From contig NC_088303.1 of the NCBI RefSeq assembly GCF_032854445.1, positions 21,893,501 through 21,957,500 of the forward strand: a DNA stretch of 64,000 nt, given 5' to 3'. The position numbers and the translations under genes were made by a program. This DNA is from Liolophura sinensis. Taxonomy: Eukaryota; Mollusca; Polyplacophora; Chitonida; Chitonidae. The notes under the pieces were generated by a model. That model had not been told where the DNA came from. It ran no database searches and saw only the letters and a list, made by a program, of their open reading frames with translations. Below, one piece after another: positions 46,469 through 64,000 of the stretch. The number at the start of each line of letters is the position of its first letter. The first letter of the stretch is position 1.

Positions 46469-47025
46469 ATAACCACGAAAGCTTACAGGAAAAAGAAATG
46501 GGGAATAGTTTTCGACTACTTAGACAAGAAGCGTCGCGGGGTTTTAGACTATGACGAAATAATGGCCTACCAGAAACATCTTATGGCTGCCGGAAAACTG
46601 GACAAAGGGCATCGTCTTTCACAGTGCTACCAGGAGCTCTAAAGAAGACTGTGCGACTGCCTTAAGCTTCCGAGAGACTGTAACCGCTTAAACAGAGCTC
46701 ACTGGATAACAGGCGTAGGCCACCTCCAAGGAACCGATTGGTTTGCTAACACCTTCTCGGTCACAGTTGCTGAGGTGTATTTCGATTCCATTGATTGTAA
46801 CCACGATTGGTTTATATCCATGGAAGAATGGCGGCGCTAGCAAAAAAAAAAAACAAAAAAAAAACAGGGGCAACGGCGACGAGGCGATAATAGAGGATAC
46901 CTTCAAACAATTGGGCAGAGACGTGAACGGATGGATGTCGTGAGGAGTTCCAGTACGCCTTCGTGCAGTTTTGTCGTGGAGACGATTCATCTGAAGATTT
47001 TTCTTTTTTCTATAAGAGCAGTTAA
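46469..47025 (+). pseudogene. Broken EF-hand protein gene, sarcoplasmic calcium-binding protein/calexcitin-like
   Basis: After an acceptor-like CCTTCCCCTCCAG, one frame reads KKKWGIVFDYLD with an EF-hand loop DKKRRGVLDYDE (46523-46558). It meets an in-frame TAA (46640-46642) and continues in the same frame to FDSIDCNHDWFISMEEW, a second loop (46793-46828). A TAG (46838-46840) and an A-rich stretch (46842-46864) follow. Coding resumes in another frame with DTFKQLGRDVNGWMS, a third loop lacking its first Asp. It then shifts frame again, giving EEFQYAFVQFCRGDDSSED and a TAA at 47023-47025. Spacing of the loops and the acidic tail resemble invertebrate sarcoplasmic calcium-binding protein or calexcitin, cytosolic calcium buffers and sensors. 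Two stops and two frame changes mean a pseudogene, or sequence errors in a real exon. It abuts the 29-bp minisatellite. Confidence 0.75.
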
Positions 47026-47184
47026 AGCCCTAACAATTAATCATACACATTGTGACCTTGGCGTTCTGACTTTGGAAATAGAAGTACTGAACATATATGT
47101 CTATAGGTCTAGGAGCCTTAAAGGCCTGGCCGATGTAGCATGGACATCCCCTGTGTCTGACACCACTGACTTTCACTCACATCT

Positions 47185-48990
47185 ATCAACTTGTCTGTTC
47201 TATACCGACACCTGTCAACTTCTAACAATCCACTCTGTATTCTTACGGTTTTCAATCAATTTGTCTGCTCTATATCCATACGGTCACCTATCAACTTCCC
47301 TACTCTATATGCATAACTATCAACTTGTCTTCTCTATATCCACACCTATCAACTTGTCTACTCTATATCCACACGGTTACCTATAAACCTGTTTACTCTA
47401 TATCCACACGGTTACCTATCAGCTTGTCTGCTCTATATTCATACGGTTACCTATCAACTTGTCTGCTCTATACCGACACCCGTCAACTTCTAACAATCTA
47501 CTCTGTATTCTTACGGTTTTCAATCAATTTGTCTGCTCTATATCCACACGGTTACCTATCAACTTGTCTACTCTATATCCATACGGTTACCTGTCAACTT
47601 GTGTGCCCTATATCCACACGGTTACCTATCAACTTGTCTACTCTATATCCATACGGGTTACCTGTAAACTTGTCTGCCCTATATTCACACGGCTACCTAT
47701 CAACTCGTCTACTCTATATCCATACGGTTACCTCTCAACTATTTATTCATTACCTATCTACTTGTCTACTCTATATCCACACCTATCAACTAGTCTACTC
47801 TATATCCACGCCTATCTACTTGTCTGCTCTATATCCTTACCTATTAATTCGTCTACTCTTTATCCACACCACTCAGTTTGTCTGCTCTGTATCCAAACCT
47901 ATCAACTTATTTACTTTATACCCACATCAATCAATTTATCTACTCCATTTCTATAGCTATCAACTTGCTTATTTTATATCCAGACCTATCCACTTGTTTA
48001 CTCTATATCCAGACCTATCTGCTTGTCTACTCTATATTCACACCTATCTACTTGTTTCCTCTATACCCACACCTATCAACTAGTCTACTCTATATCCATA
48101 CCTATCAACTTGTCTACCCTATATCCACACCTATCAACTAGTCTACTCTACACCCACACCTATCAACTAGTCTACTCTATATCCATACCTATCAACTTGT
48201 CTACTCTATATCCACGCCTATCAACTTGTCTACTCTATATCCATACCTATCAACTTGTCTACTCTACACCCACACCTATCAACTTGTCTACTCTATACCC
48301 ACACCTATCAACTAGTCTACTCTATATCCATACCTATCAACTTGTCTACCCTATATCCACACCTATCAACTAGTCTACTCTACACCCACACCTATCAACT
48401 AGTCTACTCTATATCCATACCTATCAACTTGTCTACTCTATATCCACGCCTATCAACTTGTCTACTCTATATCCATACCTATCAACTTGTCTACTCCATA
48501 TCCACACCTATCTACTTGTTTCCTCTATATCCACACCTATCAACTAGTCTACTCTACACCCACACCTATCAACTAGTCTACTCTATATCCATACCTATCA
48601 ACTAGTCTACTCTATATCCATACCTATCAACTTGTCCACTCTATATCCACACCTATCAATTTGTCTACTCTGTATCCACACCTATCAGTTTGTCTACTCT
48701 GTATCCACACCTATCAACTAGTCTACTCTATATCCATACCTATCAACTTGTCCACTCTATATCCACACCTATCAATTTGTCTACTCTGTATCCACACCTA
48801 TCAACTTGTCTGCTGTATGTCCATATGTATCAACTTTTCTACTCTACATCCACACCTATTAAATTAGCTTGTTTACTCTATATTCATACTTATCAGCCTA
48901 TCTACTCTATACCCACACCTATGAACTTTTCTGGTCTATATCCACACTTATCAACCTGCCTGCGCTAAATCCATGTCGGTCAGCTTGTCC
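47185..48990. repeat. 29-bp minisatellite, about 60 copies
   Basis: The unit is CTATCAACTTGTCTACTCTA followed by TATCCACAC. Units in the left third carry an extra GGTTAC (35 bp). Because 29 is not a multiple of three, long overlapping + strand frames appear; they are artefacts. A 232-bp (eight-unit) higher-order block recurs at about 48071 and 48303, and a block with TTCTTACGGTTTTCAATC recurs at about 47240 and 47508. Confidence 0.96.
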
Positions 48991-49120
48991 ACTCTGTATA
49001 CACACATCATTTTTTCAAATAAATGTATTTCGGTAAATACAACTATATTAAATAAGGTGATATGCAAGGAATGGTTGGCTACTTTGCTTTTCACTAATAT
49101 TCCTTCGTAGATTCTTGTTT

Positions 49121-49291
49121 ATTTATTTATTTATTTATTTGATTAGTGTTTTATGCCGTACTCAAGAATGTTTCACTTATGTGATGGGGGCCAGCATTAT
49201 GGTGGGAGGAAACCGGGCAGAGCGCGGGGGAAACCCACAACCATCCGCAGGTTGCTGCCAGACCTTCCCAAGTACGGCCGGAGAGGAAACA
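49121..49291 (-). mobile_element. SINE-A copy with 12-bp target-site duplication
   Basis: A 171-bp 5'-truncated insertion, flanked exactly by AGATTCTTGTTT at 49109-49120 and 49292-49303. Sequence identity to the reference copy is high. Confidence 0.95.
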
Positions 49292-49684
49292 AGATTCTTG
49301 TTTCACACGACACTCTAAAATTTTTCACTTTATGAGTGGAGGAAATCGGATTGCCTTGTGTAAATCGCAAGCCTTTAAGTGTGTTATTGACGACTTACAC
49401 AGCAGATACTGGTAGAAGGCAAGTGGCCCTCAACTGTCTCACGATAGCTGCCGACTGCTTATTGTCTTCAAAGCTCCACAATCAGTCAGAGCCAATGAAT
49501 AAATAAATTCTCTTTCCAATACCAGGATTGACCCTACATCCTGTCTGTGCCTTTTGGCTAGCCACTGAGAAACGTCCTGCTTCCACTGATTATAAATGTG
49601 TATACGATATACTTTGTAATAGACCAACTGGACATTGTTCATCGAAGAGCATAAGCTTGAAAGCTAGATCCACTTAAGTCAGTT

Positions 49685-50130
49685 GTAAGGGTACTTGCCG
49701 TTCGATGATCATAAGCTGGAAGGCAAAAACCGTTCATAACACAAGAGTCCTTGATTTCCGATGATAAACATTTGTTAGAAGGCTAGAGGCGTTCACAACA
49801 CACGAGTCCTTGATTCTCACTGATAGATAAACGTTAGCTAGAAGGCTAGAGGCGTTCATAACGCTCAAGCCCTTGACTCTCACTGATAGGTAAACATTAA
49901 CTAAAAGGCTAGAGGCGTTCATAACACATGGGTCCTTCATTCTCACTAACGGATAAACATTAGCTAGAAGCTGAGAGCCGTTCACAACACACGAGTCCTT
50001 CATTCTCACTGATAAATAAACATTAACTAGAGGGCTAGAGCTTTTCATAAGACGAGTCCTTGATTTACGCTGAACATTAGCTGGAAGGTTAGAACCTCTC
50101 ATAACACACGAGTTGCAGATGGACGAACAT
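49685..50130. repeat. 63-bp minisatellite, about 7 copies
   Basis: The unit includes GTTCATAACACACGAGTCC, TTGATTCTCACTGATA and AAACATTAGCTAGAAGGC. The period is a multiple of three, so the minus strand is open for about 120 codons as a 21-residue repeat (VNVYLSVRMKDS...). No unique coding flank supports a real protein. Confidence 0.9.
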
Positions 50131-50230
50131 TAGCTGAAACGCTGGGACGAAGAAGAAAACTAGCTTATAACATTAGATCTTTAATTTATTTATTTAATAG
50201 AACTTGTGGGCAACTGGGCACAGGTACTTA

Positions 50231-50353
50231 ATTTTATTTATTTACTTCATTGGTGTTTTTGCCGTACTCAAGAATATTTCACTTATACGACGGCGACCAG
50301 CATTATGGTGGGAGGAAACCGGGTACAGCCCGGTGGAAACCCACGATCATCCA
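50231..50353 (-). mobile_element. SINE-A 5'-truncated copy
   Basis: In reverse: TTTATTTACTTCATTGGTG, GCCGTACTCAAGAATATTTC, CGACGGCGACCAGCATTATG and CCACGATCATCC. Confidence 0.92.
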
Positions 50354-50954
50354 GCTACTTTACTACTTGGTAATGTTTAAAGTGCACATGAAATGATTTG
50401 TTTTTATTTCCTAATGTGGAATTTAGGATGTGGCCCAACATATTAAAATACAAAATAGCTTCTTGGCATTTTTTTTTTGGGGGGGGGGGGTGGGGGGAGA
50501 GGGTGAGTAATGCTGTGGTGATAGCTATCAAAAGAACTTTGCTGGGGAACGAACTCGAAGCTGGGACGCTAAGCTGGTCCCCTGTCCCTAGTATGTTCAT
50601 CGATTTCCGAATATCCAGGACCATAGACATAAGATCTGCATAAAATACAGGGGTTATCAAGAAATATAAAATATGTTCCAAAAATGGGAAATTTTAGCTT
50701 TTGCATTTGGCATACCTTTCATCATCCATACTCTTCGTTTTATAGTACCTTTTCATATATTCTTTAAAACCAAGTCAGAGAAAATACAGCTTGCTGTACG
50801 GGATACATAGCGATGCCCTGTGTTTTCTGTGTGCCTGCCATCCCTCTTTTTTCCTAAACTAAGGAGATGCCTTTTCCCTTGAAAGTGCAACATGAGTCCC
50901 AGCTAAACTGACATTTTTCTCCGGCAATAATGTGCTAAGATGATAGACAATCAC
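50354..50954. other. No gene; long T/G homopolymer tract at about 50469-50512
   Basis: A T run passes directly into a run of about twelve G, then TGGGGGGAGAGGG. Otherwise featureless AT-rich sequence. Confidence 0.55.
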
Positions 50955-51780
50955 ATATCCTCAAGATATTAGGACACCACAGTGAAGACACCAGATATGA
51001 CGTGAATCCAAGCTGAGTACACTAACACCAGAACAGTACACTGAAAACACCAGACATGACACCCCACCCATGCTCTGTACACGAACACTAAAATATCACA
51101 CTGAAGAAACCAGATATGACACCCATCCAAACTCAGCACACTTAACATTAGAACAGCTTACTAAAAACAGCAGGTATGACATTCCACCCATGCTCAGCAC
51201 ACTGACAATATAACAGCACACTGGAGTGAGTGAGTGAGTGCTTGGGGTTTAACGTCCTACTCAACAATTTTTCAGTCATATGACGATGAAGGAATCCTTA
51301 GGGAGCATGTATGTGTAATGTGCCTCCTTGTTGCAGGACGGATTTCCACCGGTCTTTTATTTAGTTCAGCACACTGGAGACACCAGGTAAGACACCCCAG
51401 CCATGCTTAGCACACTAACAATAGAACAGCTCACTGAAGACAACAGGTATGACACCACACCATGCTCAGCATACTAACACTAAAAAAACACACTGAAGAC
51501 ATCAGATATTAAACGTATCTAATCTCAGCACACTTAAACATCAGAACAGCTCACTAAGGAAACCAGGCATGACACCTATCTAATATCAGAACACTTAAAC
51601 AGCTCACTGAACACATCAGACATGACAACCCACATATGCTCAGCACACTAACTGAAGACACCAGATATGACACCCATCTACGCTCAACACACTTTAACAC
51701 CAGAAAACCTCCCTGAAGACACCAGGTATGACATCCCAGCCATGCTCAGCACACTAACACCAGAAGAGCACACTGAAGTT
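50955..51780. repeat. Minisatellite of about 59-60 bp units, about 12 copies
   Basis: Variants of CACACTGAAGACACCAGATA, TGACACCCACCCATGCTCAG and CACACTAACACCAGAACAG recur in order, with indels between units. It is split by a SINE-B insertion at 51227-51366. Confidence 0.9.
51227..51366 (-). mobile_element. Truncated SINE-B 3' end inserted in the 59-bp array
   Basis: TGAGTGCTTGGGGTTTAACG and CTCAACAATTTTTCAGTCAT match the reversed 3' module of the copy at 32105. CAGCACACTGGAG occurs on both sides (51214-51226 and 51367-51379) as a 13-bp target-site duplication, although the array itself is repetitive. Confidence 0.8.
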
Positions 51781-51825
51781 TAACCACTAGACACATCTAA
51801 TCAATGCACATGTTCATCCTGAGTA

Positions 51826-52620
51826 TATGTCCATCCACAGCACAGGTCCATCAACAGTACAAGTCTATCCACAGTACATGTCCATCCACAATACAGGTCC
51901 ATCCACAGTACAGGTCTATCCACTGTACAGGTCCATCCACAGTACAGGTCTATCCATGGTGCAGGTCCATCCACAGTACTTATCCATTCACAGTACAGGT
52001 CTATCCATGGTACAGGTCTATCCACTGTACAGGTCCATCCACAGTACTTATCCATTCACAGTACAGGTCTATCCACTGTACAGGTCTATCCACAGTACAG
52101 GTCTATCCACTGTACAGGTCTATCCACAATACAGGTCCATCCACAGTACAGGTCTATCCACTGTACAGGTCCATCCACGGTGCAGGTCCATCCACAGTAC
52201 AGGTCCATCCACAGTACAGGTCTATCCATGGTACAGGTCTATACACAGTACAGGTCTATCCATGGTGCAGGTCTATACACAGTACTTATCCATTCACAGT
52301 AAAGGTCTATCCATGATGCAGGTCCATCCACAGTACTTGTCGATCCACAGTACAGGTCTATCCACTGTACAGGTCCATTCACGGTGCAGGTGCATCCACA
52401 GTACTTGTCCATCCACAGTACTTGTCCATCCATAGCACAGGTCTATCCACTGTACAGGTTCGTCCACAGTACAGATCCGTCCACAGTACAGATCCATCCA
52501 CAGTGCAGGTCCATCCACGGTACATGTCCGTCAACAGTACTTGTCCATCCACAGTACAGGTCCATCCACAGTACTTGTCCATCCACAGTACAGGTCCATC
52601 CACAGTGCAGATCCATCCAA
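51826..52620. repeat. 17-bp minisatellite, about 46 copies
   Basis: The unit is GTCCATCCACAGTACAG, with common variants TCTATCCACTGTACAG and TCTATCCATGGTACAG. Units of two or three alternate in higher-order patterns. Open frames on both strands are products of the repeat. Confidence 0.96.
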
Positions 52621-52792
52621 CTACTGCACATGCCAAACCACTGCCTTAGCAATCAACCATGATCAAAATAATTACTATTTCAAAAAAAAACCCATTAAAC
52701 AAGTTACAATGAAATATTCTCTCAGAGTTTTAATTTGGCAATCATGAGGTGAGCTACATAACTACAACAGCTTACAATACATGGATATCTCA

Positions 52793-52809
52793 ATATATAT
52801 ATCTATATA

Positions 52810-52842
<33 letters not shown>
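52793..52842. repeat. (AT)n microsatellite
   Basis: Alternating A and T with a few ATCT interruptions at the left end. Confidence 0.95.
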
Positions 52843-52845
<3 letters not shown>

Positions 52846-53286
52846 TCTGAGATGATACTGTGCAATTATTTCCAGGATATGATAAGAAAAAGACAATACT
52901 TAAAAATGAGTAACAAGATCATCATGACTTGGGTTTGAAAGACCCATCACAGATATACACTGTACAGACAGTACAGCAATATATGACACTATGATTAGCA
53001 CTTCTTGTTAAGAGCTACTGTACTGCTTTCATAATTATTCAAGTATTGATTGTTGATCAACATCATAAGCAATAAGTTTCCACTTCTACATGGCTTTCAA
53101 CTTTATGGGTAGAGAAAACAGGACTGCCTGGGGTAAACCACCAACTTTTGGCAAATTACTGATGAGCTTTCGCAATGGATGACGTACAGACATGCATACC
53201 ATATCTGTGGAAGACAAGCGATTTTCAATGAATATTTGGCCGTGCGAACGGACACAAGAGTGTCCCCAACCACTGATTGTGAGTCA
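52843..53286. other. No feature recognised
   Basis: Sequence between the microsatellite and a SINE; only chance frames. Confidence 0.5.
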
Positions 53287-53451
53287 ATGGGAAGGTCTGC
53301 CAGCAACCTGCAGATGGTTGTACAGTTGATGGACCTGTACAGTGGATAGACTCTGCCCGGTTTCCTCCTACCATAATGCAGGCCGCCGTCACATAAGTGA
53401 AATATTCTTGAGTATGGCGTAAAGCATAAATCAAATAAATAAATAAATAAA
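53287..53451 (+). mobile_element. SINE-A copy carrying an inverted piece of the 17-bp minisatellite
   Basis: Typical SINE-A sequence on both sides (GGGAAGGTCTGCCAGCAACC and ACTCTGCCCGGTTTCCTCC), but positions 53321-53349 are foreign. The reverse complement contains CTATCCACTGTACAGGTCC, which occurs verbatim in the array at 51826-52620. The usual GGGTTTCCCCCG is missing at that place. Confidence 0.9.
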
Positions 53452-53811
53452 CTTATTGTCACCAAGGCCCCACAAGCACTGAGGGAGCGAGGGAATGTGC
53501 AAATTTCCTGTCCGTGGTAAGGTTGGCACCTATACCTTAGGTGCCTGAATGAACTGCAGGCAAGCACCTTTCATCCATGACTAACTTGCCCATTTTTCCT
53601 GATTCTGATCCTGATGCCTTTTAAATTTGCATACATAACTGTTTCTTATTCGCAAAACTGCACTTGACTGGATCCTCAGCATTACACAGATCCAGCGTGA
53701 AGTCATTCAGATGAAGAGTTGTGGGGAAAGCTCAGACATACACAGATTTTCCTTCCCTGATAGTTAGGTATTTCTGGCTCCTTAAGATATAAATCATCAC
53801 CTTGAAATTCC

Positions 53812-61257
<7,446 letters not shown>

Positions 61258-61270
61258 CCACTAGAGGGCG
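61258..61270 (+). promoter_or_regulatory. CTCF-like motif
   Basis: CCACTAGAGGGCG matches the core of the metazoan CTCF consensus. It lies about 600 bp upstream of the SRM start codon. Binding is an inference. Confidence 0.4.
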
Positions 61271-61352
61271 TTATCTGGTAACTCCTGTCCCCCAATTTTA
61301 TCAGTGTGCGCAGTATTACAAGACAGTGTAATTCCCAGTCGCCATGGGGTGG

Positions 61353-61403
61353 CTGAGTTAAATTGTGATTTAATTATAATTATATAATTACAATTTAACT
61401 CAG
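61353..61403. repeat. Perfect 14-bp-arm inverted repeat with AT-rich loop
   Basis: CTGAGTTAAATTGT (61353-61366) is the exact reverse complement of ACAATTTAACTCAG (61390-61403). The 23-nt loop is itself AT-rich and partly palindromic. Confidence 0.9.
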
Positions 61404-61695
61404 TTATAATTCATGTACAACGCACAGAGCATATTCCTGCAATCGCTGCCCTTCACAACTATACTTTTACTTTAGTTTCAATTTTTGCTTTCAGTACTTG
61501 TTTACAACATAAAACACGGATCAAATGAATAATGTAATCAACTCATGTGTACGTACATTTATGTTGGCACGTTAACTTACAAATCTTGTAGGTAAGGTGC
61601 ATTAGTCAGGGCTTCAGGTCACCGGGTGTTGCTCTGAGTGGCTGTGTAAACAAACATATGTTTCATTGACAACTGGGTTCCACGGCAGTGTATAT

Positions 61696-62060
61696 GTGTA
61701 ACTGGAGCAGCTTTCCAGTGCTTATACTAGCAGTAGTTAGCAGGAATTGCCCTTTAGCTCAGTTGGTAGAGCGCTGGACATCAGCTGCAGAAACCCGAGT
61801 TGGAATGTGACCGACGTAGTGAAATCTTTCAACCATTCCACTGGTACCTTGACCTAAAAGGTTCCAAGAAGCGTGGAGCTCTGAGCCAGTGAACGTGGGT
61901 GTGTTTTGGGAGAGAGGGGAGGATTTAAGTGGGGAGGAGTGTAACAGGAGCAGCTTTCCAATGCTTATACTAGCAGTAGCTAGTGGAAATTTCCCTTTAG
62001 CTCCTGGGTCGGCATTGGACGTCGGCTTGTGTCACCCACATAGGGAAATCCTTCAGCGAT
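61696..62060 (+). repeat. tRNA-derived segment, partly duplicated 243 bp apart
   Basis: GAGCAGCTTTCCAGTGCTTA, TACTAGCAGTAGTTAGC and CCCTTTAGCTC at about 61696-61760 recur at 61939-62001. The left copy continues with GCTCAGTTGGTAGAGCGCTG, a clear tRNA box A region (61754-61774). ACCCGAGTTGGAATG follows as a poor box B. It does not form a convincing cloverleaf, so I read it as a SINE or tRNA pseudogene rather than a functional tRNA. Confidence 0.55.
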
Positions 62061-62582
62061 CACATAGGTACATGTAAGCAAGTTGTACACTCATTCCAAG
62101 TTGGTAATTCTTAACTTGATGTATTGTTATCATACATTACATCCAGGCTACCATATTTTATCCTGGCCAAACAAAAACTCTCTGTGTATTTCACACTTGT
62201 ACCTGTAATGTGCTGTCAAATATCTCAATTCACTGGAAACAACCTCAGCATTCTGCAAATAAGTATTAAGTTATGTTACAAAATTACCACTACACATTGC
62301 TTTCAAATTCAGTTTCATAAAGGTCAAAGGGGAAATGACAGCCATTTTGGAATAATCACTTCTCATTTCTCATTTCGTTATGTGCATGGGCAGTTATCTG
62401 CTGTAAATTTCACTCAAGTTCCTTTATATCAAACTTTTTCTGATATTATATGTCAAAAATTCAGGCTTGTTTGTACTCTTTATTTTTTTTTGTGTGTATA
62501 ATTTAAACGTAGTAGTTGAACTATGTCTAGTTATGTTAAGCGTTTATATACTGTGTATTCCATAACTGTTTTCTTTCCTACC
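62061..62582. other. No feature recognised
   Basis: A 125-codon open stretch on the + strand (62124-62501) has no domain, signal or splice context I recognise. Confidence 0.45.
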
Positions 62583-62597
62583 TATAACCTAGAGTTT

Positions 62598-62763
62598 CTC
62601 TTTAGCCGTAAGTGGGAAGGTCTGTCAGCAACCTGCGGATGGTCATGGATTTCCCCCGGGCTCTGCCCAGTTTCCACCCACCATAATGCTGACCACTGTC
62701 GTATAAGTGAAATATTCTTGAGTACGGCATAAAACACCAATCAAATAAAATAAAAGCAATAAA
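62598..62763 (+). mobile_element. SINE-A copy with 15-bp target-site duplication
   Basis: A 166-bp 5'-truncated insertion, exactly flanked by TATAACCTAGAGTTT at 62583-62597 and 62764-62778. Confidence 0.95.
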
Positions 62764-62778
62764 TATAACCTAGAGTTT

Positions 62779-63599
62779 TACTTTACATACTACTTAAGCT
62801 AATAATCAGTTTATTACACACATATTTTCTTTTCTACCATTTCATCATTTGTTTTGTATGCACGAGTAATTCAGCTGCCAATATCATTTTAATGTCTAAA
62901 CAGTGTTTCAAATTCTTGGGTGACAAAATAATAGTAACAAAAATAATAACAAAATAGGTGATCCCCTTCATATGGAGCCCACCAATTCTCTAAGCTGATG
63001 TGTCTAACTACTCAGTGCTCACAAGTGGTGGAGCTGTGCAAACTTGTCCTTGGAGAGTTCAACATTGACTGATACAGGGGGTAGTCACCTAATTGTTTTT
63101 CAACTATTCATCCATATTGTTTGTGCTTCATTTTTACATATTGCTTAGTTTGTAAGGTTGTTTGTCTTGTAAGTACATCTGTAATCAATACTCATCTTAA
63201 TTTAGGTTTAAAAATTTTTGGTTATCAGTATTTGTCATACAGGTGTGCCATTTAATGTGTTTGCTTTCAGCATACAATTTAATAATAAGGGTCATACTTA
63301 GTATCTTCACATTTCTTTGAGGTATTATAATCCATTTAAATGTTTTTTGCTAATGTAATTTTCTGTTCATACACTCCCTCAAAATTTTCTTATCTGCATC
63401 AGTGGGGAACTAGTTCACGCCTGAATCAAAACATTCCCAAACGTGAACTCCTTTATGTTTTGTTCTTTCCTTTATTAAACCACAGTTGTCAGGGACAGAA
63501 GAAAACAGTGCATTTTAGTGTCATTGAGGGCTTGTGTGTAGCTCATCCTCAAGTCTCCCATAATAGTGTATGTTGTTCAGGCGTAAGCATTTCACAATG
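62779..63599. other. No feature recognised
   Basis: AT-rich sequence. The open stretch at 63340-63675 runs into a SINE remnant and is not supported as coding. Confidence 0.5.
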
Positions 63600-63686
63600 G
63601 CCTTTGTGGCAGAGGGTTTATCTCTGTCTGTTTTCCTCCCACAATAATGAATCTTCAGTAATCATGATAAAATAAATAAATAAACA
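63600..63686 (+). mobile_element. Diverged SINE-A 3' fragment
   Basis: TGTTTTCCTCCCACAATAATG followed by an AAATAAATAAATAAAC tail; the conserved TTCTTGAG block is lost. Confidence 0.5.
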
Positions 63687-63737
63687 ACTGTTTCACATAT
63701 ATCAGTTTCAGTCTGTAGCATAAATTTCCACATTGTG

Positions 63738-63990
63738 CAACCGCTTCGCTGGCCTAGTAGCTACAGCATCCTCCTCGATGTCAGGACAGCAGTCCTGGGG
63801 ACAAACCCAGGTCAAGTCATACCAAACATTTTATACATGGTACTTGTTGCTGCCTTGTTTGATGCTCAGCACTGACAGGTTACAGAAAGTAAACATAAGT
63901 GGTTGGGCCCAGTGTCAGTACAATGTCACTGCATGAGATGTTTTGTGGCATTACACTTAAGTGGCAGCATGTACTCACCCTTCCTCAACA
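63738..63990 (+). mobile_element. SINE-B copy, running to the window edge
   Basis: The head GCTGGCCTAGTAGCTACAGC and CCTCCTCGATGTCAGGAC are followed by GTCAAGTCATACCAAAC, GTACTTGTTGCTGCCTTG, GCCCAGTGTCAGTACAATGT and AAGTGGCAGCATGTACTCAC, in SINE-B order. Confidence 0.85.
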
Positions 63991-64000
63991 ACAGATACTC

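Noticed and set aside
47325-48605. Several + strand frames of 116-252 codons rich in Leu, Ser, Tyr and Thr
   Set aside because: Product of the 29-bp array; two 116-codon frames are nearly the same protein because of the 232-bp block duplication.
49734-50102. 122-codon minus-strand frame with a 21-residue repeat
   Set aside because: Explained by the 63-bp unit, without unique coding flanks.
51804-52662. Open frames on both strands rich in His/Ser or Trp/Cys/Asp
   Set aside because: Product of the 17-bp array; simultaneous openness on both strands argues against coding.
61749-61813. Functional tRNA gene
   Set aside because: Box A is good, but the anticodon and T arms do not pair well and box B is degraded.
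62124-62501. 125-codon + strand frame as a gene
   Set aside because: Low-complexity hydrophobic and Ser/Thr-rich translation of AT-rich DNA; no domain or conserved motif.

Overview
This is eukaryotic nuclear DNA: AT-rich, intron-containing, packed with tRNA-derived SINEs and minisatellites, with no operons and almost no long open frames. The commonest interspersed repeat is a SINE ending in a conserved 3' module (AGTGAAATATTCTTGAG, then an AATAAATAAATA tail). From memory this tail is widespread in molluscs and other lophotrochozoans, so a bivalve-like mollusc is my best guess; the species cannot be fixed from this window.

Three genes and two decayed coding sequences can be supported. (1) Positions 181-1826, + strand: the last two coding exons of peptidyl-prolyl isomerase H (PPIH, the cyclophilin of the U4/U6.U5 snRNP); its earlier exons lie left of the window. 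(2) Positions 12461-26555, - strand: an unrecognised secreted, prohormone-like protein in at least three phase-0 exons, with a signal-peptide-like start, basic cleavage-like sites and a TATA box about 230 bp upstream of the start codon. (3) Positions 53812-60663, - strand: a complete eight-exon spermidine synthase gene (SRM), reconstructed exon by exon as 290 residues with every splice phase agreeing. (4) Positions 40054-42280, + strand: a decayed BEL/Pao-type retrotransposon fragment. (5) Positions 46469-47025, + strand: a broken EF-hand gene resembling sarcoplasmic calcium-binding protein/calexcitin, disrupted by stops, frameshifts and an A-rich insertion.

Layout. 1-1.8 kb PPIH 3' end. 2-4.5 kb minisatellites (about 88 bp and 45 bp units) and a strong hairpin. 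4.5-12.4 kb SINEs, a foldback element and a long 37-bp array. 12.4-26.8 kb the secreted-protein gene, whose introns hold a 38-bp array, SINEs and dispersed repeats. 27-40 kb mostly non-coding, with dispersed repeats and a G-rich tract. 40-42.3 kb BEL/Pao relic. 43-53.5 kb two 136-139 bp tandem duplications, the EF-hand pseudogene and four adjacent minisatellites (29, 63, about 59 and 17 bp units). 53.8-60.7 kb SRM. 60.7-64 kb SRM upstream region with a CTCF-like motif, a hairpin, a tRNA-like duplication and SINEs.

The genes have unrelated housekeeping or secretory roles and show no sign of working together. I see no clear new multi-gene system. The most novel protein-coding item is the secreted-protein gene; the most informative DNA-level items are the nested SINE with intact target-site duplications, the SINE carrying an inverted piece of a nearby minisatellite, and the cluster of tandem arrays.
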